Positions 1 through 12,080 are shown, counted from the first letter of the stretch. The stretch: 64,000 bases of DNA from Tetmemena sp. SeJ-2015 (GCA_027382625.1 JAJKFJ010022614.1:33469-97468), one strand, 5' to 3'. The notes: generated by a model not told the origin, from the letters alone. Program-made: numbers and translations.

Positions 1-532
1 GAATTATTCTCGTCTTAAGTCTAGGTTGCCCGAGTGTTTTCGTATTCTTCCATACACGCAATGTCTTAAGATATTATTGAACAATTATACTGAATCGATT
101 AAGATATTAGAGAAATAATAAATTATTAAAAAATATAAGAAATATTTATTCTAATTTAATGAGTAATTAAAATATGAAGTAAAATAAATTATGAAACTCA
201 AAAGTAGACTGTGATTAAAATAAATCTTTGAAATAATCTCAATTTTATGGAAGATAACAAAAAATAATTCACACATTTAATTTTTAATCCTCCATACATA
301 TATTGATTTAATTTTGACTATAATAGTTTATAATCATAGGATTTTTAAAGCCAAAATATACTTTTCCTTATTCTCATTTAAATTCACTTTTATAAGAAAT
401 ATAGAAACTTATTAAAATAAAGATAGATCAAAAGATAATCGCAAGTTTAGATAAAATAAATGCCAATAATATTTCAGACATTTATATTATTAAAAAAACA
501 ATATTATTTAACAATTTTATCTTAAAACATGA
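1..532. other. AT-rich flank without recognisable gene
   Basis: Very AT-rich sequence with no frame that looks like protein under the ciliate code. If the adjoining transposon were complete, its other genes and its left end could lie to the left of this window, or this stretch could be where the element is truncated. I see no second telomere-like terminus here. Confidence 0.5.
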
Positions 533-1647
533 GTACTCTCTGAACTTGAGTTCGAGCAAGAGATCTCTGTGCTTTAAAATGTCAAGCCAAGAGTTGAGAA
601 GTCGGTGGGCGTTTAAACTATCGCACCTGATGCTCCTCTTGTTGCTGCTCAAGAGATCAATGAGGAGAAGAAACTTTTTGAATGCGAGTAATGTCAACGA
701 CAGTTCGAATATCCTCAGAGCCTCAAGCGGCACATCAAGGAAGTCCACTCAGCAGACAAACCTAAGATCTATATGAAGCATTAGAAAGTGGACGGTCGCT
801 ATCCTTGCTCAACTTGTGAGCAGACATTCTCTCACTCTGCTTTCCTCAGAAACACATGGAGAAGAAGCACATGGCTGAGTTCGTAATTGAGGATAAAGAA
901 ACTTTAAAGATGTGCCAGCTAAGAGGCAAGCACGATACCTTGACAAGGTTCAACTAAAGAGGAAGCAAGAGGAGAAGAAGAGGAAGATTAGTTCATGAAT
1001 CAGAAGCCTTAGTGTATGGTGTCAGTAAAGTTTCAGCTAGCTCAAAGCAAGACTCCATGCTTGAGAGTTGTAACTTTGGAGGAGTGTGTTCAAAATTACC
1101 TCCACCTTGCTGATGCGAAGCGAAGAGACACCATCATACAAAAGAGAATGCTTACAAGATCTTCCATTACGAATACCTTGTAAAGAAGGAAAAGAGAGGT
1201 CTTGAGTTCGCGAACGAACTGACAGTGTTGAGAGAAGCGAGGGACAAAAACTTGAAGTACGTTCTTCATCTTGCTGGTGTTCTTATTGATCATGATTACA
1301 TCGCCATTCGCCTTCCTAAATGGGAGATCACACTAAGAGAATTTCTCAGCACGAGGCGCAACAAGTACTAGCTTACTGCTATTCTCACTGACCTCGTTAG
1401 AGGAGTGATGGAGTTGCATGAGTTGGGATTCGTGCACAGAGATCTCAAGCCAGAGAACATCATGATAAACTTTGAACCAGTCAGAGCAACTGTCATAGAC
1501 TTCAACAGAGTTGTAAGAAGAGAAAACATTGAGAAGCATCGGTGCAAGGAACGCAGGCTACTTCCCATAGAGACAGACTTGGCTAAAACGGTTCAGTCCC
1601 AGTGGGACATTTGGTCTATAGTTGCAATCATACTTGAATGCATATGA
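533..1647 (+). pseudogene. Degraded TBE 57-kDa-type zinc finger/protein kinase gene
   Basis: Read with TAA and TAG as Gln. Two C2H2 zinc fingers are visible: 677-748 (CEQC ... HIKEVH) and 800-870 (CSTC ... HMEKKH). The second is split by a frameshift near 850. After further frame breaks between about 950 and 1130, a protein-kinase-like stretch runs uninterrupted to the TGA at 1645-1647. It contains the catalytic loop HRDLKPEN (from 1435), a DFN where kinases normally have DFG (1498-1506), and a QWDIWS motif like kinase subdomain IX. The combination of zinc fingers and kinase is known for the TBE 57-kDa protein. At least two frameshifts mean it is not intact as written. The kinase glycine loop is not obvious. 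The missing DFG glycine may be a family trait or decay. Confidence 0.85.
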
Positions 1648-1972
1648 AACCAGGGGAATACTACTAGTGTGAAAGTGAAGATGATGCAATATAATTTCGC
1701 AACAAGACATTGTAAGATAACAAGGTATCAGAACCTTTGAAAAAATTAGTAAACAAAAATAATAATCAAAGCACCCTATGAAAACCTAACACTCAGTTAT
1801 CTGAGATAAGGAAGCACTTAAGGTATAAAATTCAGAGAATATGACCACGTCAAGGGCACCTTCCTAGAAGACTTTAATTGCCTGTTTAGGGTTAAAAATT
1901 TTGCATGATTATAAGTATTAATAAAGAAAAATTTAAATTTTACACAACTTTTTCACTTTCTTATCATATTAT

Positions 1973-1989
1973 GGGGTTTTGGGGTTTTG
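1973..1989 (-). repeat. TBE terminal telomere-like repeat, with ANT target at 1990-1992
   Basis: The 17 bases GGGGTTTTGGGGTTTTG are the reverse complement of CAAAACCCCAAAACCCC, the outer end of TBE inverted repeats. The next three bases are ATT, matching the ANT target-site duplication. This is the only run of two G4T4 units I found in the window, so it marks an element end rather than a real chromosome end: AT-rich germline DNA continues without a break beyond it. Confidence 0.9.
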
Positions 1990-2459
1990 ATTAGTCATAT
2001 TGTAATAATTTGGGATTACATGCTAATAAATAAGGCTAACTTCTTCTTTTTTTAAGAATTTTTTAAAAATTGTGGCTTGTTGTATTAAAGAATTCACAAA
2101 TTTATTTTATTAAAAGCACTCTTCCTTCATTGTTGCAGAATATTATAAAAATATATATTTCTTTATGATTTTATAAAAATTCCTGTATATTATATTAAAA
2201 AAAAACATTTTCACTCTTTCTCATCATATTTTGTGATTTTAAAAATGAAATTAATTTCCAATAATTTTAAGTCATCTCCTTTGGGGGGCATTTATCTGAC
2301 AAAGTATAGTCAAAATCTTCGAGCTTTTAGAAGAATAAAAGGCAGTTATAGCTAATACCATTAAGGATAGGACAATTTATTAACTTAAAAATTAAGGTAT
2401 TGTTTATAAAATGAGTATTAAATTAAAAGTTAAAATTTGGGATTCTCAGTTACTCTTCA
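1990..2459. other. AT-rich spacer right of the TBE end
   Basis: Low-complexity AT-rich DNA. I see no coding-like frame, RNA gene or repeat in it apart from the ATT target triplet at its left edge. Confidence 0.5.
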
Positions 2460-3047
2460 AGCTCATACTCATTTCCATCTGAAGGTATTCTAATTTGGTT
2501 ATGCATTGGTTGGAAGTCTGAGTGTTGGAATGAGGGTGTGGATTATAGTGGCCTGAAACCTGGGGAGGTTGTCAGAGTTTTCAGCTCACTGGTTCGAGAT
2601 CTATAATAGACAAACACTAAGCTTCGCTTCGCAACTTGGCGATCCTTAATTCGCGGAGCAGCTGCTTTTTAGATGCTACTGGAGGTTTTTCTCTCACTAA
2701 GTTTTTATATAAGGTACACAGAAGCCGGGGCCTCCTGCTCAGAGGATTAGATGGAGGGGGGAGTGTCAAGCTAGAGACCACACTGCACGGCTGTGTCGTG
2801 GCATTGCGGAGTAGTTTTGATCATTACTTCAGTCATGATAAATAAACCGGGGGAAACTGTAATTCCTTTAAAGTATTAGGCATATCAAATTATTTTTCCA
2901 AATCACAATATTGAAGGCATAAAGAAACAAACTACCATTTTTTTCGCCATAGCAGGATATTTGTTCTTCGTTTTAAAATTTCATCTCATCTTTTTTCTCA
3001 AAATTTCCTCTGATATCCTTTCCAAGTATTGGTTATATATGGAAAAA
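2460..3047 (+). CDS. Possible coding segment, product unknown
   Basis: A TGA-free frame under the ciliate code, about 195 codons, covers a patch clearly less AT-rich than its surroundings (about 2480-2850). The peptide has a normal amino-acid mix, including the stretches LKPGEVVRVFSSLVRDL and FATWRSLIRGAAAF. I recognise no domain. The last third becomes AT-rich and hydrophobic and is probably not coding, so a real exon or MDS would end near 2850. No convincing start codon or splice sites decide the ends. A conserved gene would show similarity in this frame; none can be claimed from sequence alone. Confidence 0.4.
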
Positions 3048-6000
3048 TGAGATTTAACCATACTTATAATGGGATAGGTATCCAACTGTTTTTTCTTCCA
3101 GTTTCAAATCTAAGACTATACTTTTTATTCCATTACTTTTTTAATTTTTTTTACTAAAACAGATTAATCTTCCTCACCTCTCCATTTACACATATACGAT
3201 ATTCTGCTATATTATTTTCTACTTTATAAATCTTGAATTTTAATATTGAAATTATTTTCATATCAATTACTTAGACATTTTCAAAGAATTTGCTCGTGAA
3301 TTTTACTTTGATTAGCCAAGAGTTTATGATGAGATTTTTTTATAATGCAAGCTGCTCTACTTCTTTGTTTTTTACCTCCTCACTTAATAAAAATCATTAT
3401 TTATAAAAAGAAAAATGATTTAATCTACTCAAAATTTAATTAAGCAAAATGATTTAGATTACTTTAGATTATAATTTGTTTGATTAAAATAATAAATACT
3501 TGGCTCCTCCATTAGCTCATTATTGAAAAATAATATAATTCATTTCATTTCGAAATAATGACTCTAAAAATTCAGACATTTATTTAATATTCTAAATTTT
3601 TTGAAATTCAAAAATTAGGGTAACCTTTAATGGAAATTAAGTTTTACAAATGATCGGAAAAATGAAACCCATTTTCCTTCAAATATATGTTTAAAAGGTA
3701 AAATTTGTTAATAATTCCAGTTCTTATAGAAATAAATGAAAATTTTAACATTTAGGGCAATAAATTTTAGTTCAAGGCAATTAAGGATTAGATTTAAGAA
3801 AATCAATTATTTTAAATTATTTTATCCTCTAATTCAAAAAAGACTTACAAATATTAAAATATGCACATAATAATTTTAGCAAGAGAGTGTAATATTGAAC
3901 AGGTGATTAATTTTTTTTTACAATAGTTTTTGAATTGACTTGAATTATTTTCGACAATAGAGAAGAAAATATTTTAAAATGTCTAACTATTATTTATCAC
4001 AATTTAATCTTGAGCTATTCTAAAATCGCTAAATGATTCTAAACATCACACTTATATTTTATAAATAGGAAGCACTCGTAAATAAATATAATATTTATAG
4101 CAAATAATATGAAAGTTAGGATTTAGGGTTATGGTTAGTATTAAAATATTTAATTATCGATTATTACTTCAGATAATTCTTTTAAAAACTACATCTCTAA
4201 TTCAAGTTTATATTAGTGATACTAAAATATTTAATTAGAATTTTTAATTATAGATCTTCTTATTAGAAAATTTCTGGGTGGACGGAAGTTAACCTCACCC
4301 CTCCTTAATTTTATTAACAAATAGATAATTAGGTTACAAAAGGCCGAAAAGCACAAAAATTAAGAACTTTTATGATTAAAATTTCCCCACAGGATCAAAA
4401 AATAGATTTTCACATTATTTTTTTTGTATAAAATTGACTTTATTCTTAATGAAATAGATTTTTTAGAAGTTTCTAATTCCTAAACAAAACATTCTTAATT
4501 ATTAAATTCATGAATGCAGATAGGCAGGGGTGTTGGCTCTCTGCTAAGAGATAACTTAACAACTTTAATTTACATATATATGATCATTCTTTCAAGTAAA
4601 GCTGATAAATTTAATTCATCTTAACTTTTCGGTGAATTTTGTCTGCTTATTTTGTATTTAGATAAGACCAAAAAAATTAAAAGTAACTATAAGAAATCGT
4701 TCTAAGGTAGGGGTGATTTACTAAGTGAGTTATAGTTTGATAACGTTAAAGTCATAAAATGTCTTTATTTAATTGATTAAGCTTAGATTTCAATCCGTAT
4801 ATACTTATAACCAAGTATATCATAACAAATTGATTTTTTGGACAAAGGCTTAAAATCTTAAATGTATAAATTGACCCTCGAGAAGATTAATTACACAAAA
4901 ATCTCTCAATTTTTAAGGCACTTTTGGCCAATTTTGACCAAGGATGTTTATTGAAAGCGAGCTATTTATTAAATGATGGGAGGCCTCATTCCCCAGATTT
5001 TTTTAATAAAATTTTTAAATTATAATAGCATCTTCGCATTGATTGTCTGTTGCTTATCATTCCAACTATCAAACTGCGACTGGCTCATCTCATTATAATT
5101 AATTATAATCATTCATATATAAAGTTTGATTGAATTACTTCAATAAATTTTTCAAAATACACTTTTTATGATTTAAAAAAATATAAAACCATTCGATTTA
5201 TTGGTGCATCATGCTTACTTTCCTCTGATTATTCATCTTGAGCAGTTGAAGCTGTAGATAAACTCTTTTCTTCTTCTTCTTACTCTACCTAACTAGTACT
5301 CTGTAGATCGCTATTATTCAAACCGTCTTAGAAATTAAAATTAAATAAAAGCAATAGATTTTACTAAATTAGGTTTTATAATTTTGATTCTAGTAGACTA
5401 TTAAACCTTTTTATTAGCTCTTGGAAAATTTAATTTTCGTTCAGAAGATATAAAATTAAATATTAAAAGAATTAGCAGTATGAAGGTTGAAAAATAGGCA
5501 TATTCGGCCTATTGTCCATTTTTCACATAATGGCAAATAAAATTATAAAATTAGTGCAAAATAATTCTTGTATAGAAAATAATAGTATTTACACGAAGTA
5601 TGCTATTCCTTCTGTAAAGTCTAATCAGAGGAGCGCTAACCATGAGTTCGTGATCCTTAAAATTTGTAATATAAAGGCTACTTGGAGAACCAAAGTATTT
5701 TTAGAACTTTTTTATAAATTGTAATTATTCTAAAGTATATTATATGCAAATATAAGTGAGTTTTGCTTTGTAAATAGAATACTCTTATTCTAAATTTCAT
5801 AAAAAATTTTAATAAGTAGAGTAAAGTTTAAAAATAATTTATCGTTAAAGCTGAGCTATTATCCAATTAAGCAAAATTGGAGGTAAAATTACTAAAAAAT
5901 GACAATTAAGCTTCATAAATTAATGTAAACCCGTGAAAATTTACTTTCGTCTTAATTTTCAATTAAAAAATACTCTATGCTAGCATTAGTCGGGATATTT

Positions 6001-7899
6001 TAAACCTCTCTTAATATTTGAAAGAGTTCTTTTATAGCAATAAGTTTCTTATATATAATATGACTTAGTCTCGACTTCAAAAGCTTCTAGAATGCAAATT
6101 TATACTTGTCTTATTCCACTGCTTTTTTAGATTAACTCTTTGTTATTTTCCAATAAAATTTAATTAGTCTAGTTGTAAAATGGGCTTTATATCTTATTCT
6201 ATCTGTGACTTTAAAATATTTGAAACTAAATGAATCATTCTAAAAACAAAGTTATTAGATTATTTTATCAATCAATTATACAATATAGATTAAAAAGCTT
6301 AATACTTAACCAGTGTCTGCTGTTATGCAGCTACCGAGCAGGAAAATTTTTTATCCACTCCAATGTGATTACTTTTCAACTGCCACTTAATTTGTTTAAA
6401 AATTAAATCATAAGCTTTAAATTTAAATATGGTGTTCTCTTTTTATTTTTCAAATTTCGCACTTGATCTTAACCGACAAACTAATTAGATTTCGTCAACG
6501 TAAAAGAATTAATATGGCGATGACTTAATGATTGACAGTGTTTTATACTTTTTCAATAAACATAGTCCAAATAATTTTAGGTGTTTAAAAAATTAATTCA
6601 TCTCATCTCTAGTCAATGAATCAAATTTTTTTAACAGACATTTTGAGAAAAAAATTGGGAATTTATGCATTACCTATTTAACTTATCCCTTATTTAAATC
6701 TTGTTGAGTTTGATTTTAAATTTTAGATATTTAAATCTTAATTATGCTTCATTTTAAATTGCTTTGAGGTATCTTTCTTTCTTCTTAGATTTGATTATTA
6801 GGCATCCTCTACTGTTGATAATCGATATTAACAAATTCTGAACCCATTTTTGAAGTATTCGACTCTTCCGAGTACTCATAAATATTTTTATATGAGAAAT
6901 TTAAAGTAAATATAATTGACATAGATAGGGGGTCTTTGGATTTATGCATCATTAAAACTTTGATCTTAAAGAGTTTATAAAAATAATTTTATTCAAAATA
7001 CTGTTTAATTATGTCAAAATAAGAGTAACTGATATCCAAAATAAAGGCCAAAGCATTATTTAAGTAAATATGACGAACATTATAATTAATGAGCGTTGGA
7101 GCCATCAATCTATTCCTAGTTCATACTCCTTTCGCCGCTTCTATATTTAAATTTAACAATAAATTATTACTCTTATTCAACTACATGATCAGGTAGTACT
7201 AAAGAAGAATTTTATTTTAATATAATTAAATTACAAAAGAATTCCAGGGGAACTACACACCCATAATAGAATTATCTAAATTAATCTTGTATTTAATCTA
7301 AAATGGGCAAAAATCAGGGAAAAAATCGATTTTGAATTATAAGTTTCTTAAAAGGTCAAACTTTATAAATTAAGATAAGAACTATTAATTTATTACTTAT
7401 CAATTTTATTAGTCTGACTATTTTATATTATGATGATGATAATTTTTTCTGTTTTTATGAAGTCTTATTCAAGCTTTAAAGTTTAACGATTATTCTATAA
7501 AATAGAAAAATAGCAAGGTATTCGGAAAAATTATAGAATTTATCTTAGTATCAAAGTTTAAATAATGCTGCAGAGCAAAAGTTAAATAACATAATTTAAC
7601 TAAATTACCATAATCTAAAAATAATATTGGAGTAAAGATTGTAATAAGTTTAAGAAAAAATTATTATACTTTTATTAAAAATGAAAGGATATCATAATTA
7701 ATGCGTTTAATATTTCTAATATTATCTAAAGACCATAGATTAATGTCCAAATAGTTCTCAGAATCAAATTTAATAACATAAAATCTGATAAAAAATCAGA
7801 TTTTTTACCCTCATTGAATTTTTTTAAGCCAAAGTTCCTTAATTTTTTTGAGAATTTGAACAAAATACGACTTGCATAAATGGATGAATTGGAAAAACT
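3048..7899. other. Long AT-rich gene-poor stretch
   Basis: About 4.9 kb of AT-rich DNA. Short open frames occur (for example 5512-5724), but their composition follows the base composition and I see no motif. A short piece near 3480 resembles the first bases of the dispersed ~380-bp repeat family. I find no RNA gene, tandem array or transposon end. Confidence 0.5.
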
Positions 7900-8085
7900 T
7901 TGATAATAAAAAGTGGAGGTGAGTATTTCCGCCCTCCCCTTCCAAATTCTCATCTTTTAAGAAATTCATGGAAATATCTTGAAGCATTAGAATTGATATC
8001 TAGCCAGGCATTTCTGATTGAACTTGTTTCAACTCTCCTTCTTAACGAACTTTGTAAAGAGAGTCATCTTCGATCCGATTGACTT
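7900..8085 (+). CDS. Possible short coding block, unknown
   Basis: A frame of about 60 codons ending at a TGA encodes a leucine-rich, helix-like peptide containing KYLEALELISSQAFLIELV and NELCKESHLRSD. It stands out against the surrounding simple AT-rich DNA and could be one exon or MDS of a split gene. No start, splice site or domain is recognisable, and chance openness cannot be excluded because only TGA stops frames in this code. Confidence 0.3.
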
Positions 8086-8160
8086 GTAGGGACTGAGAGG
8101 CTTTATCATCTTAGTTCTATATTTATATTCTTGCATTATATTAATATAAAAAGATGATTA

Positions 8161-8195
8161 ATAGCCCTTAAGAGTATGGGAGGACTTGCTCCTGT
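8161..8195 (+). repeat. 35-bp direct repeat, copy 1
   Basis: A 35-base unit matches 8659-8693 with two mismatches (T/C and T/G near the 3' end); the copies are 498 bases apart. On the plus strand both copies read ALKSMGGLAPV, in contexts that are otherwise different. It could be an unusually long MDS pointer, a duplicated gene fragment or the end repeat of a small element. Confidence 0.8.
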
Positions 8196-8520
8196 CTAAA
8201 CAGAGGATGACTGACTCTTAATTACAAGCCAGAGTTATATTAATTCACAATAATTATGGAAATGTAATTTAATGGCTAAAACAAAACTATCATAATAAGA
8301 GCTGGCAAGAATCTAATGGGAGCACTATTTCTAGTGATAATCAATGATAGGATACCATATTGGACAAAGATGATGCAAACAATGTGAAACAGTGGGGATT
8401 AAAAGTGCTGGACATTTGATGAGCCAATAAAAGAAATTTAATCTTGCAAATGCATTCACTGTCACTAAATTCATCTCTAATTATAAGAACTAATACCTCA
8501 CTCTAAAATCAAATTTTCAC

Positions 8521-8766
8521 ATGCAATTCAAAAAGCTAACTAATTCTCTACATTCTATCTTTCAAGAGTACTCCTACTTGTGTTTGAAAAATATGTCATC
8601 TATGTTCGTTTTAATCTACATTTTTGAATATCTTGATCACATAATTGTATTTGACCTCATAGCCCTTAAGAGTATGGGAGGACTCGCTCCGGTTAGTACC
8701 CTAATTCACTTCTGCTGTTTAATAAAACTACAGCAGACTGATTTTGCACTAAACAAGCCCCCTTGA
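8521..8766 (+). CDS. Possible coding block containing the direct repeat
   Basis: An 81-codon frame from ATG to TGA. Its middle (FEYLDHIIVFDLIALKSMGG) runs into the 35-bp repeat shared with 8161-8195. The fact that the repeat reads in the same way in both places is the only support for coding function. I recognise no family. Confidence 0.3.
   Translation: MQFKKLTNSLHSIFQEYSYLCLKNMSSMFVLIYIFEYLDHIIVFDLIALKSMGGLAPVSTLIHFCCLIKLQQTDFALNKPP
8659..8693 (+). repeat. 35-bp direct repeat, copy 2
   Basis: Second copy of the 35-base unit described at 8161-8195, 33 of 35 bases identical. Sequences immediately outside the two copies do not match. Confidence 0.8.
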
Positions 8767-10632
8767 GTGTCAACGCAAGTCATCTCTGTTTATTCACTTC
8801 CATAGATTTCATTTTCCAAAAATACCCTCAATATTAGCTTGAAATAGAGGCAAAATTAAGGGCATAATCCTAATAGGAAGACTTGCATACTCCAGGAATT
8901 TTTTTGGCATCTATAAGTAAAGTTTTAAAGGTAGAGCTCTAAATAGCAACTGGCTCACGTATAAATAAAGATTTAACCACAACGATTTACTTCATTAAAC
9001 AACTTAATTCGAAGCGTAAAAGGAATAATATAAGGTGGCATAATTATAACTTGGAAACACTACTACTCTTCTTTAGACTGGATCGCCTAGAAGTTAAGAT
9101 ATTATGATCTCGCCTCACCATTTTTATTTGGATGCCAAATTAATGATCTTAAAGTTAATTCATTAAATATATATACTATATTATTAGGCTGAAAAATTCT
9201 TTTCAAAGTTAGATTCTTAAATTAGACAATACTTCTACTTCTGGCAAATAAAGGCTGCTTAAATCTCAAGAATCGCAGTTTATTAAGTATATTATATTGA
9301 AGCAGTTGAATATTATAGGATCAAAATGATGAAGTAGTCGAATTAGGCTTATTATTTTCTTGGATTATTTATGATATTCAAAATAATTTAAGATTAGAAA
9401 GGGGGTAGTTCTTCATAACTTACTGTTTGGTTACTCTATTTAAGACCTTCAGGTATTTTTTTTTGCCCTAGCCTGGATTTGAATAAGTTGTTTTGAAATT
9501 TATTAAATCAAAATTTTAAAATATAGTAATTACATTTCATTAGATCTTCCCAACATTTTCTAACAAAGGTTTTAATATTTGCAATTTGACATATTGTTTG
9601 GTTGACTTGAAAATAAGATGAAATTTTATCCTCAGAAAATAATACAAATAGGGAATACTTCTGAGGCTACATTATTTAGAAATTTGTGAATTAATATGAC
9701 AATAAAATTATAAGTGATTAATAATCTGATGTTATTAATACAGAATAGAACAAGTGCTGAGAGGACTTAAATCAAGTAACGAGTTTAAATTTTAAGCTGC
9801 TGCTGTGTTTTCAAAATTTGAAAGAAAAAGATGAATCCATTTTTATAGATAATAATTTAAAGGGAGTTAAGGAGTAAATCTTTAGGATATAAAAGAGATA
9901 CATGAGTAATAGGTATTAACGCAAATTTAAATACATGCCATTACATATTGTCTCAAATGATGGTGAAGTGCCATCTTCATAAGGAAGCTGAAATCTTGAA
10001 AACAGAATCTCACTTGCACCCCTTCCCCTCTAAATTTTTTCCTCAAAGTATGTCAATTAAACCCCATTGAGTAAGGTGAATCCTCGAAATGAGATAAATC
10101 TGATTAATAATTCTTTTGGTAATGCCTGGAATATTTACTTCGCAAGAGACTTCAAATAAGTCTATATACAGCATGCTCATACTTTTCTCCCCTGAGTTCC
10201 CTTAGAAACTTAAATGAAAATAATTATTCCATATTTACCAGAGGATATGATTTTAAGCAAAATCATTATTTTGGCGCAAAGGATATTACTAATTTAACGT
10301 TGATTTTTGAAATTGTTAAAACCTAATTAACTTTGTACCAATTAACTTAATGGGAAGGAAATAATTATAAATAGGGCCATTAGGGAACTCACCCATTAGA
10401 TATATAACGGTAAGTAAAAATCGCAAAAGAGATTAAGAGTGCTAAAAATTTAAATAAAGACATCAGTAATTAAAACTTACATTACAGTAAAAATTTAGAA
10501 ATGAGGTTTTTTTCTCCATCACACCCCCTTGCAAGCATTAAAAAATTGAATTGAATTATGTAGTATAAAAAAGAATATCAAGTTCCAATCTAGAGATCAG
10601 GATTAATAAAACAACTCAAGCATTATTAAATT
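8767..10632. other. AT-rich stretch without recognisable gene
   Basis: About 1.9 kb of AT-rich DNA with no frame, motif or repeat that I can support. Confidence 0.5.
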
Positions 10633-11184
10633 GGACTTCCAGAGGAAGATTAAAGATTAGGAATTAGAGTGCCTATTATTATTGTTTTGACTATTTAATA
10701 CTCTCACCTGTACCCCTCATAAATATGTAGGCTTATACGGTCTCACTCGAATGCATCACCGATACACTCTAGACCTACTGACCACTGACCAGGAGGCACA
10801 TAGTCGATAGCCACAAGAGGACGCGGGCTTTTCCACTCACTGCGCAGGGCAATAGCCAGGAATCCCTGCCATTCAAACCCTCCCTTAGAGTGAGCTGCCG
10901 GTAACTCGGGGGCTTCGAGCGTCATGCCTGGGGCTCAGTTGACTAGTTAAAGAGAGCGCACAATCTACCACCGTTGTCTGATTCGAGGTGCCTCATAGCA
11001 GTAGTCAGAGGTTGGCAGCTATCAGTGTCTAGTTATCCTCATATTCCCCTAGCATACTGTTCTTTGATTGCACTAGTAGCCCTGTAGACGCCATAGTTGG
11101 TGCGTTGTCTGCTGCTACCAAACTTTTTTATTCCCTTTTTTCCGAGTTAGCTCCATCAGCAACTCCATCTTCCTCTGGAAGTCC
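10633..11184. mobile_element. GC-rich unit bounded by perfect 18-bp inverted repeats
   Basis: GGACTTCCAGAGGAAGAT at 10633-10650 is the exact reverse complement of 11167-11184, and imperfect complementarity (TTAAAT) continues outside. The inside, mainly 10740-11160, is near 50% GC in a genome that is otherwise around 70-75% AT. The 552-bp size, inverted ends and alien composition suggest a small non-autonomous transposon or a captured gene fragment. No clear target-site duplication is visible. An alternative is an inverted MDS arrangement in a scrambled gene, where complementary pointers flank a segment. Confidence 0.6.
10743..11184 (-). CDS. Coding-like content of the GC-rich unit, frame-broken
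   Basis: On the minus strand a frame entering directly from the right inverted repeat reads GLPEEDGVADGANSEKRE and stays open for about 60 codons. A second frame (AMRHLESDNGGRLCALFN) follows, and a third begins with ATG at 10925 and runs 60 codons to the TGA at 10743. The third peptide includes KGGFEWQGFLAIALRSEWK and PPGQWSVGLECIGDAFE. All three are protein-like, so this may be one gene with two frameshifts or small introns. I recognise no family. Confidence 0.45.
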
Positions 11185-11695
11185 TATTTAATAAATTAAA
11201 AATAATTTCGAATGGAATAAAAAATACTTTCTAAAGTAGCGGACTAATAAGTTTTCCTCATTAAATATATATAGTTCAATCATTATTTTTTTTAAAAATT
11301 AAAATCAAACTCCATTATATTTTGTAAATTTAGCCTTTAAAATTTATTTTTGTTTCCTATAAGTTTTAAACTAAGAAAATTAGAAGAAAAAAATTAAAGA
11401 TAAATGAATCAAGAAAAAATAAAAAATTTTTCATGAAATAATAAATATTTTCGAAAGAAATTTCTTATGATCTAACTTAAAATTTACACAAGTATTTATT
11501 TTTCAAGTTCCAAACTTTTATTTTTAAAAATATTGCTAGAATTATATATTTTTTACATTTTCGTTTGGAATTGAAAGTATTTTTTTATAAACTTACTTTG
11601 TTTTATTTCTAGGTGTCTTCAATAGACTATTTGTTTGGTTAAATGTATAAAATTACATATTTATTATAGTAGGAATTTTAATTAAATTGATGATT
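11185..11695. other. AT-rich spacer
   Basis: Simple AT-rich DNA between the GC-rich unit and the first dispersed repeat copy. Nothing recognisable. Confidence 0.5.
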
Positions 11696-12080
11696 GGTTA
11701 AAATAATAAATGAAGAGTTGCAACTTCGTGTCAGTTGAAAAAACAGATTCACCCTCTGATCTGTATCTTGTTCGATAGCTTATCCAAAATTAATATGAGT
11801 TTCTTCTTTCATCATCTTCATAGCACCTCTTAACAGCGAGATATGACTCACGCATTCTTCTTCATCCTCATCTCATCTTCATTAAAACTTGTGTCGCTTA
11901 TAACTCTTGACTGAGAGCTCCCACACAAAAGTTGCAAGGATAAAAAGTTCTTAGAATTTTATGTTGAATCGAATGGTCTAATTATAATTTAAATTGGAGA
12001 CACTTCAACTGTCACCCATTTGTTCCATTTTAAATTAATATCTAATTTAATTCTCTTTTTTATTAAATTCTCAGCTATAA
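11696..12080 (+). repeat. Dispersed ~380-bp repeat family A, copy 1
   Basis: Begins GGTTAAAATAATAAATGAAG and ends near CTCAGCTATAA. It is clearly similar along its length to 16949-17327 and 36926-37302, more distantly to 21014-21386, and in part to an inverted fragment at 28480-28605. Shared landmarks are AGTTGCAAC, GATCTG ... TTCGATAG, AGCGAGATATGA and GTTGCAAGGATAAAAAGTTC. In the last third a frame reading KSCKDKKFLEF, ESNG and GDTSTVTHLFHF is kept among copies 1-3, preceded by a conserved in-frame TGA. It could be a germline repeat or short transposon derivative, or repeated copies of a gene segment. No terminal inverted repeats are seen. Confidence 0.8.

Larger units (their letters stand above)
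533..1989 (+). mobile_element. Right part of a TBE (telomere-bearing element) transposon
   Basis: The segment joins a broken zinc-finger/kinase reading frame to a terminal telomere-like repeat at 1973-1989. It is followed directly by ATT, which fits the three-base ANT target of TBE elements. TBE elements of Oxytricha are germline-limited transposons of about 4 kb whose inverted ends carry 17 bases of C4A4 telomere repeat and which encode 22-kDa, 42-kDa and 57-kDa proteins; they are removed from the developing macronucleus. Only the 57-kDa-like gene and one end are visible here. The ~78-bp terminal inverted repeat known for the family would correspond to about 1912-1989. The left boundary given is only the start of the visible coding part. 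Confidence 0.85.

Noticed and set aside
2560..2620. TTCGAGATC sequence resembling a tRNA B box near 2602
   Set aside because: The surrounding bases do not form a T-stem or acceptor stem, so no tRNA or tRNA-derived element is supported.
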